Position numbers and translations under genes: made by a program
Source: Candidatus Pacearchaeota archaeon
GTDB lineage: Archaea; Nanoarchaeota; Nanoarchaeia; Pacearchaeales; GW2011-AR1
DNA: 36,242 nucleotides
NCBI GenBank assembly: GCA_023228245.1
Contig: JALOBN010000027.1
Coordinates: 1-36,242, forward strand
Direction: 5' to 3'
The notes under the pieces: model-generated
The model's database searches: none
The model's input: the letters and a program-made list of their open reading frames with translations, nothing else
What the model was told of the DNA's origin: nothing
In this document: in pieces, positions 1-5,833 of the stretch
Layout: the number at the start of each line of letters is the position of its first letter
How positions within the stretch are numbered: position 1 is the stretch's first letter

Positions 1-127
1 CATGTACTCGATGGTCTGGTCCTCTGCGGCGTTCGCCTTGGCAAGCCAGGCATCCACCTTATCGCGCTCCCGCTGTAGGCGCGCGTATTCCACCTGCGCA
101 AGCTCCCGGTTGCGCTCCATCTGCCGC
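1..127. repeat. Terminal direct repeat, left copy (contig circularity)
   Basis: These 127 bases are identical to bases 36116-36242. The repeat lies inside a coding frame that continues unbroken from one end of the contig to the other, so it is best read as assembly overlap of a circular or circularly permuted molecule. An odd length of 127 is a common assembler k-mer size. It is probably not a physical terminal repeat. Confidence 0.93.
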
Positions 128-243
128 CGTGCGTCCCGGATCTTGCGGACACACCAGGACGCGGAGGACATCTCCGTGACCTGGAATTCCGGCTTGCGGA
201 TCTCGTCCTCGTCGTCGCCGAACTCGATGATTGGATCTGCCAT
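1..243 (-). CDS. gam: Mu Gam-like host-nuclease inhibitor, N-terminal part (gene spans contig ends)
   Basis: This is the N-terminal 81 codons of a 178-residue protein whose remainder lies at 35822-36242; the 127-bp overlap is counted in both entries. The ATG is at 241-243 and overlaps the stop of the upstream gene (TGATG). The protein begins MADPIIEFGDDEDEIRKPEF and continues with SSASWCVRKIRDARRQMERN, which fits the start of the phage Mu Gam family (conserved Ala/Trp-x-x-RKI segment followed by a long helix). Mu Gam binds DNA ends and blocks exonucleases such as RecBCD. The next gene downstream is a putative annealing protein, which fits a recombination module. A caller that ignores circularity will report a shortened gene. 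Confidence 0.8.
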   Translation of the reverse strand, partial: MADPIIEFGDDEDEIRKPEFQVTEMSSASWCVRKIRDARRQMERNRELAQVEYARLQRERDKVDAWLAKANAAEDQTIEYM

Positions 244-653
244 CAGTCGTCCCTCCTCTCTCGTGTGGTCGTGGGCCTCGAGGCCCCGCCGTAGACCATG
301 CCGATGTTGCGCAGGATGTCCGCGAAAATGGGGTGAACCCCCGCCGCCTCGCGGTCCCGGTCGTCGTCGGCATCCCGGCGCGCGTCGATGGCGTGGCTGG
401 CCGCAGACTCCACGGCCTGCGGCTCCGGCACGTTGTCCTCGGCCTGCCGGTACAGCGCGTTTTTGGCGTCGTCATCGAGGTAGGGGAGTACGTCGGCGGT
501 CCCGGGCTTGTCCGTGGCCTGCGGCTCCGCGTCGGCGTAGGGGTGCGCGGCGGTTACCTCGACCTCCGCCGCGTGGTCCGCGTCCGCCTTATGCAGCACG
601 CAGTCCAACCAAAAAGCCGCGTGGTCAAGGTAGGCGTAACAGTGGTACGTCAT
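243..653 (-). CDS. Hypothetical acidic phage protein, 136 aa
   Basis: I do not recognise this protein. The ATG at 651-653 is chosen because it overlaps the stop of the upstream gene (ATGA), and the stop overlaps the Gam start (TGATG); a longer in-frame start at 722 would intrude on the upstream gene. The N-terminus (MTYHCYAYLDHAAFWLDCVL) is aromatic and Cys/His-containing. The middle is low-complexity and rich in Ala, Asp and Glu, and the C-terminal part (HPIFADILRNIGMVYGG) looks folded. No membrane segment or catalytic motif is visible. It lies in the early block between a conserved phage hypothetical gene and the Gam-like gene. Confidence 0.65.
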   Translation of the reverse strand: MTYHCYAYLDHAAFWLDCVLHKADADHAAEVEVTAAHPYADAEPQATDKPGTADVLPYLDDDAKNALYRQAEDNVPEPQAVESAASHAIDARRDADDDRDREAAGVHPIFADILRNIGMVYGGASRPTTTRERRDD

Positions 654-1108
654 GACGCGGCCTCTTGTATTTCGGATAGCTCGGCTATCTGCTCTGCAAG
701 CCGTTCGGTCTCTGCAATGCATCGATCCTCGGTCCAGTTTTCCGGCGTATCGCCTGCATGTGCGCAGTCAAATCCGAAAAACCAGAGATCTTTTTCATCG
801 GTTGGGTATTTTCCTCCCTGGCCGGAAAATGTAATTCCTCCGTGCACATCGAAAAATAATTCAGGAGTCAATGCCCCGTGATCTGTATGCATGCTAGCGC
901 AGAGAATAGAAACGATACCCCTGTCTCCCACGGTTTGTTTTTTCCATTCCTCAAAAAACCTATTCAACGCGGGAGTTTCGGATGAATAATCGACACCGTA
1001 CAAAGGATGATCGGATGTAATTCCGACATAACCGCAAAGGTGCCCCATATCCGTCCTTATGACCACGCACCGGATTCCTTTTATGGCCCACCGTTTGATT
1101 TCGCTCAT
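650..1108 (-). CDS. Conserved phage hypothetical protein, 152 aa
   Basis: It contains LCGYVGITSDHPLYGVDY near residues 24-41, FFDVHGGITFSG near 84-95 and LWFFGFDCAHAGD near 107-119. I recognise this pattern (GYVG..HPLYG, then VHGG.T.SG, then W.FGFDCAH.GD) from many unannotated phage early genes, but no function is known to me. The start at 1106-1108 overlaps the stop of the upstream gene (ATGA), and the stop overlaps the next start. The C-terminal about 30 residues are a Glu-rich helix. Soluble; no signal peptide. Confidence 0.75.
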   Translation of the reverse strand: MSEIKRWAIKGIRCVVIRTDMGHLCGYVGITSDHPLYGVDYSSETPALNRFFEEWKKQTVGDRGIVSILCASMHTDHGALTPELFFDVHGGITFSGQGGKYPTDEKDLWFFGFDCAHAGDTPENWTEDRCIAETERLAEQIAELSEIQEAAS

Positions 1109-1389
1109 ACCCCTGCCTCCGGGTCGAACTGGACCCCGTCCATCTGCGGCGAAAACACCAGCTCATGCAGGATGCCGCGCTCCCTGAGCTCTCGCAGGCA
1201 CGCCCTAATCCCGCGCATGGTTCCGTAGACCCTGAAGCCCTCGACGCGGTCGTAGCGAAAAGCCTGGTTGCGCTTGATCAGCGCGACTGCCGCGTCCGAT
1301 GCGTGGCGCCCTCGTCCCTCGACCCGCAGGCCGAAGGTCTCCACGCTGTCGCGCAGGACCGTGACGCGCGCCGGATGATCTGTTATCAT
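1105..1389 (-). CDS. Hypothetical protein, 94 aa
   Basis: I do not recognise this protein. The ATG at 1387-1389 is preferred over an in-frame start at 1437 because a good Shine-Dalgarno (AGGAAAGGAG) lies just upstream and the ATG overlaps the stop of the transglycosylase gene (ATGA). The protein is basic and mixed alpha/beta, with an Arg-rich helix (YGTMRGIRACLRELRERG) near residues 54-71, and ends HELVFSPQMDGVQFDPEAGV. No motif identifies a function. Confidence 0.6.
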   Translation of the reverse strand: MITDHPARVTVLRDSVETFGLRVEGRGRHASDAAVALIKRNQAFRYDRVEGFRVYGTMRGIRACLRELRERGILHELVFSPQMDGVQFDPEAGV

Positions 1390-2009
1390 GCCGCTCTCCT
1401 TTCCTCTGATAGGCGACCGGCGCGGACTGTGCGCCACACCGGCCGCTCGACAATTGCTTCCGGCTCATGGCGAGCCTGTCCACGGGCCTTTTCCGTGCGC
1501 TCTTCCTTGGCCGTGCGCGAGCCGTCCAGGAGCTCCAGTCCTGCGCCCGCATCGTAGTTGACCATAATCCGCGGATCCCCTCCCGAACGCCGCGGCGTGA
1601 TTTGCCCCTGCGCGCGGACGACCACCACGATCGACCACACGGCATCCGCGTACGCCAGGCCCTGAGCGTCCAGGTTCCAGCGGTGATACATCGCAAGGCC
1701 GAGGCGCGGATCCCCGGCTGCGCGGGCGTTGCAAAGCGCCTGGAAGCGCTCCATGGCCACGACGTGGGCCCGGAGGTCGTCGCGATGCTGGTCGTGGTAG
1801 ACGCTGTTGAATTGCGCAAAGCCCCAATCGGTTGATCCATCCCAGGCGTTAAAGCGCTCCGCCGTCGGATCGAAGCTGGCCTCCCACTCCACACGCGAGA
1901 CGGCGACGGCGGGGTCAGTACCGGCGGCGAGGGCGGCATGCACCACCAGCTCGACGTGAGGGGCGGGCGCGGAGAAAAGACGGGCGACCAGGATGACAAC
2001 GGGGATCAT
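1386..2009 (-). CDS. Secreted lytic transglycosylase-like protein, 207 aa
   Basis: The N-terminal 15 residues (MIPVVILVARLFSAP) are a short hydrophobic segment that could act as a signal peptide or anchor. The next about 120 residues resemble the goose-lysozyme/SLT fold: E-A-S-F-D-P near residues 43-48 with Glu43 as the likely catalytic acid, and DWGFAQFN near 61-68 in place of the usual G-x-x-Q-x-N motif. The tail from about residue 150 is charged and probably disordered. Enzymes of this family cleave peptidoglycan glycan strands. The gene sits in the early block, away from the amidase lysis cluster, so a role in entry or wall remodelling is as likely as lysis. ATGA overlaps at both ends. 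Confidence 0.7.
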   Translation of the reverse strand: MIPVVILVARLFSAPAPHVELVVHAALAAGTDPAVAVSRVEWEASFDPTAERFNAWDGSTDWGFAQFNSVYHDQHRDDLRAHVVAMERFQALCNARAAGDPRLGLAMYHRWNLDAQGLAYADAVWSIVVVVRAQGQITPRRSGGDPRIMVNYDAGAGLELLDGSRTAKEERTEKARGQARHEPEAIVERPVWRTVRAGRLSEERRAA

Positions 2010-2158
2010 TGGTCGCCCCCAATCCGAGGACGCGCTACGGGCAGGTTCCGCTCCGCCTCAGCGCGTCGCAGCACGGAGCGGCGGAGCGCCACGGCAAGGG
2101 CGATGATGCCGCCGGAGACCAGCAGCGCAACCACGGCGCATAGCCAGCGGGGGATCAT
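2006..2158 (-). CDS. Small single-pass membrane protein, 50 aa
   Basis: The product is MIPRWLCAVVALLVSGGIIA followed by LAVALRRSVLRRAEAERN and a basic tail. It has one transmembrane helix (about residues 5-25) and then a positively charged, probably cytoplasmic end. The start at 2156-2158 overlaps the upstream stop, and the stop overlaps the transglycosylase start (both ATGA). A longer in-frame start at 2221 is rejected because it overlaps the upstream gene. Its position beside a transglycosylase suggests an envelope role; the function is unknown. Confidence 0.6.
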   Translation of the reverse strand: MIPRWLCAVVALLVSGGIIALAVALRRSVLRRAEAERNLPVARPRIGGDQ

Positions 2159-2319
2159 TCGCGCACCAACCTTTCCGCCTTTTCCATGGCAAGTTCCAGG
2201 CTGCGGCGCGTGTAGTGGCAATGCTCAGAGTCGTACGCCTTAAACGCCTCTATGAGCTCTTCCGTTGCTTTGCGTAGCATCTCGAGGCGCTGTCCGTCTG
2301 ACCCAGGTATAGCGCACAT
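2155..2319 (-). CDS. Small hypothetical protein, 54 aa
   Basis: The product begins MCAIPGSDGQRLEMLRKATE and ends ELAMEKAERLVRE. It is helical and charged, with an HCHY patch near residues 34-37. The start (2317-2319) overlaps the upstream stop as TGATG, and the stop overlaps the next start as ATGA, so it fits the coupled chain exactly and fills what would otherwise be a gap. No family recognised. Confidence 0.6.
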   Translation of the reverse strand: MCAIPGSDGQRLEMLRKATEELIEAFKAYDSEHCHYTRRSLELAMEKAERLVRE

Positions 2320-2510
2320 CAATAGTCGTCCAATTCGCGCTGTATCATGGCCTCACCCTCGCTGTCCTCGCACTCTCGTGGCGGCATATGCTCCTCGCAA
2401 TGTTTGACGATGGTTCCGTCGTAGACGTACTGCTTGCAACCACACGGGAGCGTTTTGATCGGGTCAGCCATGCTGCCCTTGCGAAATCTCCATGCCAGCT
2501 TGTGTTTCAT
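2319..2510 (-). CDS. Small Cys-containing protein, 63 aa
   Basis: The start at 2508-2510 is supported by a GGAGG site and an ATGA overlap with the upstream stop. The sequence has LPCGCKQYVYDGTIVKHCEE near residues 20-39, a C-x-C plus C/H arrangement that could bind one metal ion. The C-terminus is acidic (ECEDSEGEAMIQRELDDY). It is one of several Cys-rich miniproteins in the early region. Function unknown. Confidence 0.6.
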   Translation of the reverse strand: MKHKLAWRFRKGSMADPIKTLPCGCKQYVYDGTIVKHCEEHMPPRECEDSEGEAMIQRELDDY

Positions 2511-2773
2511 GCGCGCCTCCAGCTTATTTGCAGTTGTCCGGTCATCTGCCCGGACAGCGGAGCCAGGTTGTCGCGCACATACTCGGCGGTCTCCTTGTCT
2601 CCGCAGCAAACAAGGAACGGCATGTCGAAGCAGTGCCACTTCCCGGCTGGAGTGTCCGATGCGTTCATTTCGCGCCGCATCTCCATGTCGGCCCTAAAGG
2701 GCTCAGGGAAGCTGATGCCGAGCCTCCGCTCCATGTCTGCGATCGACAGGTTTCCAAGCATGATTGAGTTCAT
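2507..2773 (-). CDS. Conserved phage hypothetical protein, 88 aa
   Basis: It contains MLGNLSIADMERRLGISF near residues 5-22 and KWHCFDMPFLVCCGD near 45-59. I recognise this signature (NL.I.DME.R.G, then W/FHIFDMPF) from small phage early proteins of unknown function. The ATG at 2771-2773 is preferred over the ATG at 2761 because GGAGG lies 5 bases upstream and it overlaps the upstream stop. Confidence 0.7.
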   Translation of the reverse strand: MNSIMLGNLSIADMERRLGISFPEPFRADMEMRREMNASDTPAGKWHCFDMPFLVCCGDKETAEYVRDNLAPLSGQMTGQLQISWRRA

Positions 2774-2856
2774 GCGCGCCTCCGGGGCAGCAGGCTGGGC
2801 AGCAGGATCAGCGGGTCGGCAAGGAGCGCGATGAGAAAGAGGATTGCGAAGGTCAT
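2770..2856 (-). CDS. 28-residue hydrophobic peptide
   Basis: The peptide begins MTFAILFLIALLADPLILLP and ends SLLPRRRA: one very hydrophobic helix with a basic C-terminus. A clear AGGAGG site precedes the ATG at 2854-2856. The start overlaps the RHH stop and the peptide stop overlaps the next start (both ATGA). The site and couplings argue for translation despite the length. It could be a small membrane regulator; unknown. Confidence 0.5.
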   Translation of the reverse strand: MTFAILFLIALLADPLILLPSLLPRRRA

Positions 2857-3017
2857 GTGGGCCTCCTGCGCTGTTTACCTGCGGCGTTGGCGAAGTGCTC
2901 CTCCAGCGCCCTGCGGACTATGTCCCCTGCGGACCTCCCAGCGTCCTTTGCCTCAGAGAGGATCTTCGCCCGGAGGAGCGGGGGGAGGATAAAGGTGAAT
3001 CGCGTTTCGTTGTCCAT
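2853..3017 (-). CDS. Ribbon-helix-helix transcriptional regulator, 54 aa, probably leaderless
   Basis: The sequence MDNETRFTFILPPLLRAKIL continues SEAKDAGRSAGDIVRRALEE, matching the Arc/CopG ribbon-helix-helix pattern: a short polar strand (RFTFILP, about residues 6-12), helix A, a turn around GRSAG, and helix B. Such proteins bind DNA as dimers through the paired strands. A start at 3056 or 3026 is unlikely because those codons lie within the promoter. The expected transcription start (about 3018) falls on the ATG at 3015-3017, so the message is predicted to be leaderless. Tandem 10-bp repeats overlap the promoter, suggesting autorepression. Confidence 0.75.
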   Translation of the reverse strand: MDNETRFTFILPPLLRAKILSEAKDAGRSAGDIVRRALEEHFANAAGKQRRRPT

Positions 3018-3023
3018 AGCGAC

Positions 3024-3043
3024 CATAATAGGATATGATAGGA
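3024..3043 (-). promoter_or_regulatory. Tandem 10-bp repeat, putative RHH operator
   Basis: TCCTATCATA (3034-3043) is followed directly by TCCTATTATG (3024-3033), matching at 8 of 10 positions, one helical turn apart, and overlapping the spacer and -10 of the promoter. RHH repressors such as Arc, MetJ and CopG bind short repeated half-sites at about this spacing, so this is a natural operator candidate. Inference only. Confidence 0.5.
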
Positions 3044-3053
3044 GGTATGTCAA
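3025..3053 (-). promoter_or_regulatory. Sigma70-type promoter for the RHH gene and early block
   Basis: On the minus strand the -35 is TTGACA (3048-3053), the spacer is 17 bp, and the -10 is TATTAT (3025-3030). This is 11 of 12 consensus positions at ideal spacing. Initiation about 7 bases downstream would fall at or next to the RHH start codon. Confidence 0.8.
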
Positions 3054-3098
3054 CAACTATTTTCAACAATCGGCTACGAACACGTGTTAGGCGATCGG

Positions 3099-3827
3099 TC
3101 ACCTTTTCGCCTCGGCGGAGGATAGGGCGTCCAGGTGCGCCGCCATGATTTTCAGCTTCTTGATCAGGTTGTGCGCCGCCTCCAGTTTCCGGGCCGTCGT
3201 GTCAAATGAGTTGACGTAGTGCTCGATGGCCACGAAGATGCCTTTCTGCGTGTAGTTCTCGATGCCGGTCATGGCGAGGTGGGCGTTGGCTTTTTCCTGT
3301 TCGACGTATTCTTTGGCTTCTTCAATTAGCGCATCGACCTTGCGAGGGTCGTATGTCCTGGCGTCCTTTAATTCGGCATCCTCCGACTCGATCTTCTCCA
3401 TACGCTCAGTGAAGGCATCCGCGTCACGCTTTTTCTTCAACTCGTAATCATCGGCCCGAGTCCAGTCCGCAGGCTTCTCCCCGGTCTCGACTACGTGTTT
3501 GATCCGTTTCTCGCGTGCCTTTGCCTCCGCCTGCTTCTCCTTGGTTTCGATGGAGGCTATAACCTGATAGGCTTCCTGCAAATTCCCACACCGCGTGCGA
3601 ATTTGTTCCTGCCATTTTGCAATTTTGATATAGTTGTCAGCCGCACTATGACTGAATGAACATGAAGCTTTGATCCACGCGCCAAAGCTACCATGGCCAA
3701 CACGCTCCTTTGTTTCCACGAGATAATTTCCTATAAGAATCGCTTTTTCTATTGTGCCTGTTAGCGCGTCTTTTATTTCCTGGTGGAGTTTATTTACCTT
3801 TTCGGCAATGGTTATATCGGGATGCAT
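3099..3827 (-). CDS. DUF3102-like protein, 242 aa
   Basis: The N-terminal about 85 residues (KLHQEIKDALTGTIEKAILI, then GHGSFGAWIKASCSFSHSAADNYIKIA) match the DUF3102 pattern of plasmid and phage proteins, in which a LG.L..K...GHG.F..W motif is followed by a helix-turn-helix-like segment. The rest is a long, highly charged coiled coil (about residues 95-200). The ATG at 3825-3827 has GGAGGG 7 bases upstream and is preferred over the ATG at 3842. It is the last gene of the antirepressor unit. A DNA-binding or regulatory role is plausible but unproven. Confidence 0.65.
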   Translation of the reverse strand: MHPDITIAEKVNKLHQEIKDALTGTIEKAILIGNYLVETKERVGHGSFGAWIKASCSFSHSAADNYIKIAKWQEQIRTRCGNLQEAYQVIASIETKEKQAEAKAREKRIKHVVETGEKPADWTRADDYELKKKRDADAFTERMEKIESEDAELKDARTYDPRKVDALIEEAKEYVEQEKANAHLAMTGIENYTQKGIFVAIEHYVNSFDTTARKLEAAHNLIKKLKIMAAHLDALSSAEAKR

Positions 3828-4255
3828 GTGAATACCCTCCATTCAATACCAAGTGTTTCGAGAACTTTCTGCATCTTTGCAGACGGATTTCCCGTGATTA
3901 CGATCACGCGACTATGGAATGGGTAGAAGGTTCCATAGTAGGCAAGTTGCCCTATGGCCTGATAAATAACCGCGTCCTGATTTCCGTATTTAATTTCGAT
4001 TACACAAGCGGATGTTAGAACGTCTATTCTGCCGCTTTCCACGACAACCTGTTCCTGATGGTCTATTCCTTCGGCCCTCAAATGTTCGCAGAATTTGAAC
4101 TGTACAAGAGCCTCCCTATCGCGTAACTTGTAATGTTTCGATACCAATGAATTGTATTCCCGTCGCAAAACGCGCGCCCTCTTCTGTTCAAAGGCTATTT
4201 TTTCATGGAGCTTTAGGATCTCGGAAACGACAGGATCAGCCTCCAATGAGCCCAT
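3812..4255 (-). CDS. PD-(D/E)XK-fold nuclease-like protein, 147 aa
   Basis: After a charged helical N-terminus (1-48) comes a restriction-endonuclease-like core: Glu57 in a helix, Asp78 in SGRIDVL, and E-I-K at 87-89, followed by the helix AVIYQAIGQLAYYG. That order (E, D, ExK, then a Q-rich helix) is typical of PD-(D/E)XK proteins. An AAGGAG site precedes the ATG at 4253-4255. The gene overlaps the antirepressor gene by 20 bp and the DUF3102-like gene by 16 bp. The substrate is unknown; it may target DNA ends or host DNA. Confidence 0.65.
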   Translation of the reverse strand: MGSLEADPVVSEILKLHEKIAFEQKRARVLRREYNSLVSKHYKLRDREALVQFKFCEHLRAEGIDHQEQVVVESGRIDVLTSACVIEIKYGNQDAVIYQAIGQLAYYGTFYPFHSRVIVITGNPSAKMQKVLETLGIEWRVFTCIPI

Positions 4256-4718
4256 AGATCGCTCCTTCCTCGATTGCCTTCGTGATTTTCTCTCTGATGT
4301 AGACTAGGCCTTTGGGCGTGATGATGGTCATGCGGTTGACTATCATGCTCCCGTCCTCCGTTTCCGCGTTGGACATCCGTTCCTCCAGCTTCATCCGGCC
4401 CGCGTCAACATGCTCCTGTTTCGGGGCGTGGTAGTCCCAGTGAGTTCTCGGGTCACGCCGCTTCATTATCATCCAGGTGGAGCGTAGGAAGGCGTACAAC
4501 TGGGAAGGGCCAAGGTATTTTCCCGGAGCGATCTGGATCGAGAGCTCCTTGGCCGCCTCCCGGACCTCGTAGACCTTACCGCTCGAAACGATTGCGGCGC
4601 CAAGGTCTGCATTGGGTTTCATCGCGGCGATGGCGCCTTTCAACGCTTCGATAACGCGGCCACTTTGGGCAAGCGCGTTCTGCGCGTCCTCAAGGATGGA
4701 TAGGTGGTTGTCGCTCAT
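4236..4718 (-). CDS. Phage antirepressor C-terminal (KilAC/ANT) domain protein, 160 aa
   Basis: Residues about 48-145 match the ANT/KilAC domain: YEVREAAKELSIQIAPGKYL, then QLYAFLRSTWMIMKRRDP, and TIITPKGLVYIREKI. This domain is found at the C-terminus of P1/P22-type antirepressors. Here it is preceded only by a short helical region (1-40), without the usual BRO-N or AntA part. It is the first gene after a promoter and structured leader RNA (4719-4871), with GGAGG directly after the U-tract. This suggests it is controlled at the level of transcript elongation and acts in the lysis/lysogeny or early/late decision. Confidence 0.75.
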   Translation of the reverse strand: MSDNHLSILEDAQNALAQSGRVIEALKGAIAAMKPNADLGAAIVSSGKVYEVREAAKELSIQIAPGKYLGPSQLYAFLRSTWMIMKRRDPRTHWDYHAPKQEHVDAGRMKLEERMSNAETEDGSMIVNRMTIITPKGLVYIREKITKAIEEGAIYGLIGG

Positions 4719-4837
4719 TGCGCCTCCAACAAAAAAAGTCGGGCCACAGGACTGCGGGGGATGAATCCCGCGGGCGTTGGAGGTCGCCCTGTCCTATGGC
4801 CCGATCTCCTCCAATGTTGCCGGGCATCACTCCGGCA
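4719..4837 (-). ncRNA. Structured leader RNA, copy 1 (pseudoknot, three-way junction, U-tract) before the antirepressor gene
   Basis: Elements in RNA order: 5' hairpin P0 with 6-bp stem TGCCGG/CCGGCA and 8-nt loop (4837-4818); pseudoknot strand TTGGAGG (4814-4808); P1 strand (4804-4791) pairing with 4752-4739, 14 bp; P2 stem GGGCG/CGCCC with 8-nt loop ACCTCCAA (4789-4772); P3 stem GCGGG/CCCGC with 8-nt loop (4771-4754); seven T's (4737-4731); then GGAGG. The P2 loop CCTCCAA is complementary to the pseudoknot strand over 7 bases, and also to the Shine-Dalgarno TTGGAGG. The stem plus U-tract could terminate transcripts from the late operon and attenuate those from the promoter at 4843. A second copy lies at 28757-28879. 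Confidence 0.7.
4731..4804 (-). terminator. Intrinsic terminator / attenuator formed by P1 and U-tract of leader copy 1
   Basis: A 14-bp closing stem (4804-4791 with 4752-4739, one G-U pair) enclosing two small hairpins is followed by C and seven T's on the minus strand. It lies after the last lysis gene (stop at 4885) and before the antirepressor ATG, so it can end the late transcript as well as act inside the leader. Confidence 0.7.
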
Positions 4838-4842
4838 CGTTG

Positions 4843-4871
4843 AATATACTTCCTTTGGGTTCCGGTGTCAA
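4843..4871 (-). promoter_or_regulatory. Sigma70-type promoter for the antirepressor unit
   Basis: The -35 is TTGACA (4866-4871), the spacer is 17 bp and the -10 is TATATT (4843-4848). Initiation is expected at about 4836, on the first base pairs of the P0 hairpin. The distance from the -10 to P0 (5 bases) is the same as at the 28885-28913 promoter. Confidence 0.8.
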
Positions 4872-4884
4872 CCCGCCAGCGCCC

Positions 4885-5328
4885 CTATGGTATCGCGTGC
4901 CCCAGGAGCCCGGCTCCGACAGCCACGCCGATAACGGCCAGGATGGCGACAAGGCGGGTCACCACGAGCTCCGCGTCACGGTCCTGCACATTTTTACGCT
5001 CCACACGCAGAGCGGCCTCCCCAGCCTCGGCCTTGGCCTTCCAGCCGTCGCGCTCCGCCCGGATGCCCGCCAGGTCCGCCAGGAGCGGGGCCACGGCGGC
5101 CTTGACGGCCTCGTCAGCCGCCTCCGTTGCCGTCCGGTCCACCTCCGCCTGGATCTCCTCGGCCATCCGCGCCCACTCGGTACCGGTTAAGCAGATCAGC
5201 GATTCGGGCTTTCCCGCGCTCGATGGCGCCGTCTCGGACTCCGCGCACCTCCCCGGCATTGGGCAGAGCATCCACCACAGCATCAGCAGGCAGAGCAGCC
5301 ACGCGGGCCGCCTCGGAATCATGGGCAT
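4885..5328 (-). CDS. Membrane protein with N-terminal signal and C-terminal TM, 147 aa (lysis region)
   Basis: It has a hydrophobic signal-like N-terminus (AWLLCLLMLWWMLCP, residues 9-23), then a helical charged region rich in Ala and Glu (about 50-115), then a C-terminal transmembrane helix (LVAILAVIGVAVGAGLL). The ATG at 5326-5328 has AGGAGG 6 bases upstream. It overlaps the preceding membrane gene by 215 bp in another frame, an arrangement familiar from overlapping spanin genes. However, I see no clean lipobox, and the C-terminal TM is atypical for an outer spanin. The role in lysis is inferred from position. Confidence 0.6.
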   Translation of the reverse strand: MPMIPRRPAWLLCLLMLWWMLCPMPGRCAESETAPSSAGKPESLICLTGTEWARMAEEIQAEVDRTATEAADEAVKAAVAPLLADLAGIRAERDGWKAKAEAGEAALRVERKNVQDRDAELVVTRLVAILAVIGVAVGAGLLGHAIP

Positions 5329-5551
5329 CCTTGGCCTCCTTTTTGATCTTATCAGCGGTAGCCGGCGCGTCCTTGCCCTCCACCTTGTCCCGCGCCACCA
5401 GGAGCAGGACCCCGAGCAGCGCCATCCCGGCCAGGATCGAGAGCGCCACGACGGCTACCCAGCCCAGGACCTTGGCCAGCGGACCATGGGTTGCGGACCA
5501 GGCGCGGAGGGCGGCGATACGGGCGGCGAGCCAGGCAAAGGCACGGGTCAT
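5114..5551 (-). CDS. Inner-spanin-like membrane protein, 145 aa
   Basis: The start at 5549-5551 overlaps the stop of the holin-like gene (ATGA); a longer frame back to 5776 is a shadow. The first 25 residues are amphipathic, followed by one transmembrane helix (LGWVAVVALSILAGMALLGV, about 29-48), a charged helical stretch (KIKKEAKDAHDSEAARVAAL) and a Gly-rich end. An N-terminal TM with a helical periplasmic arm, overlapping a downstream secreted protein gene, resembles an Rz-type inner spanin, but sequence similarity is not obvious. Confidence 0.55.
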   Translation of the reverse strand: MTRAFAWLAARIAALRAWSATHGPLAKVLGWVAVVALSILAGMALLGVLLLVARDKVEGKDAPATADKIKKEAKDAHDSEAARVAALPADAVVDALPNAGEVRGVRDGAIERGKARIADLLNRYRVGADGRGDPGGGGPDGNGGG

Positions 5552-5799
5552 CCCGGCATCCCCTCCAGGGGATTCGCCTTCGCGGGTGGCGCGGGCGCTG
5601 CTGGGGTCCAGTGGAACACCTTCTCCGCGAGGAGATTCAGGTCCACGGTGACGAACACGACGGCGACGAACGCGGATAACTTCAGCACGTCGTCCACCTT
5701 GATATCCGGCAACCACCCGCGACCCACGGCGAAGCTGCCGCCGATGGCGATCAGAGCGGCAAGGATTTTGGCCCACAGGCTGGCATCTTTCGCTTTCAT
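5548..5799 (-). CDS. Putative holin, 83 aa
   Basis: It is small with two predicted transmembrane helices (ILAALIAIGGSFAVGRGW, about 12-29, and LSAFVAVVFVTVDLNLLA, about 41-58) and a Pro/Ala-rich C-terminus. It lies directly downstream of the amidase, with GGAGG before the ATG at 5797-5799. Size, topology and position fit a class II-type holin that permits endolysin release; no family motif identifies it. Confidence 0.55.
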   Translation of the reverse strand: MKAKDASLWAKILAALIAIGGSFAVGRGWLPDIKVDDVLKLSAFVAVVFVTVDLNLLAEKVFHWTPAAPAPPAKANPLEGMPG

Positions 5800-5833
5800 G
5801 TTTTGACCTCCAAGGTTATTTTGCGTTTACAGA

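Noticed and set aside
3079..3088. Palindrome AACACGTGTT as an operator
   Set aside because: It lies upstream of the RHH promoter -35, but a 10-bp palindrome is weak evidence alone and no partner site is seen.
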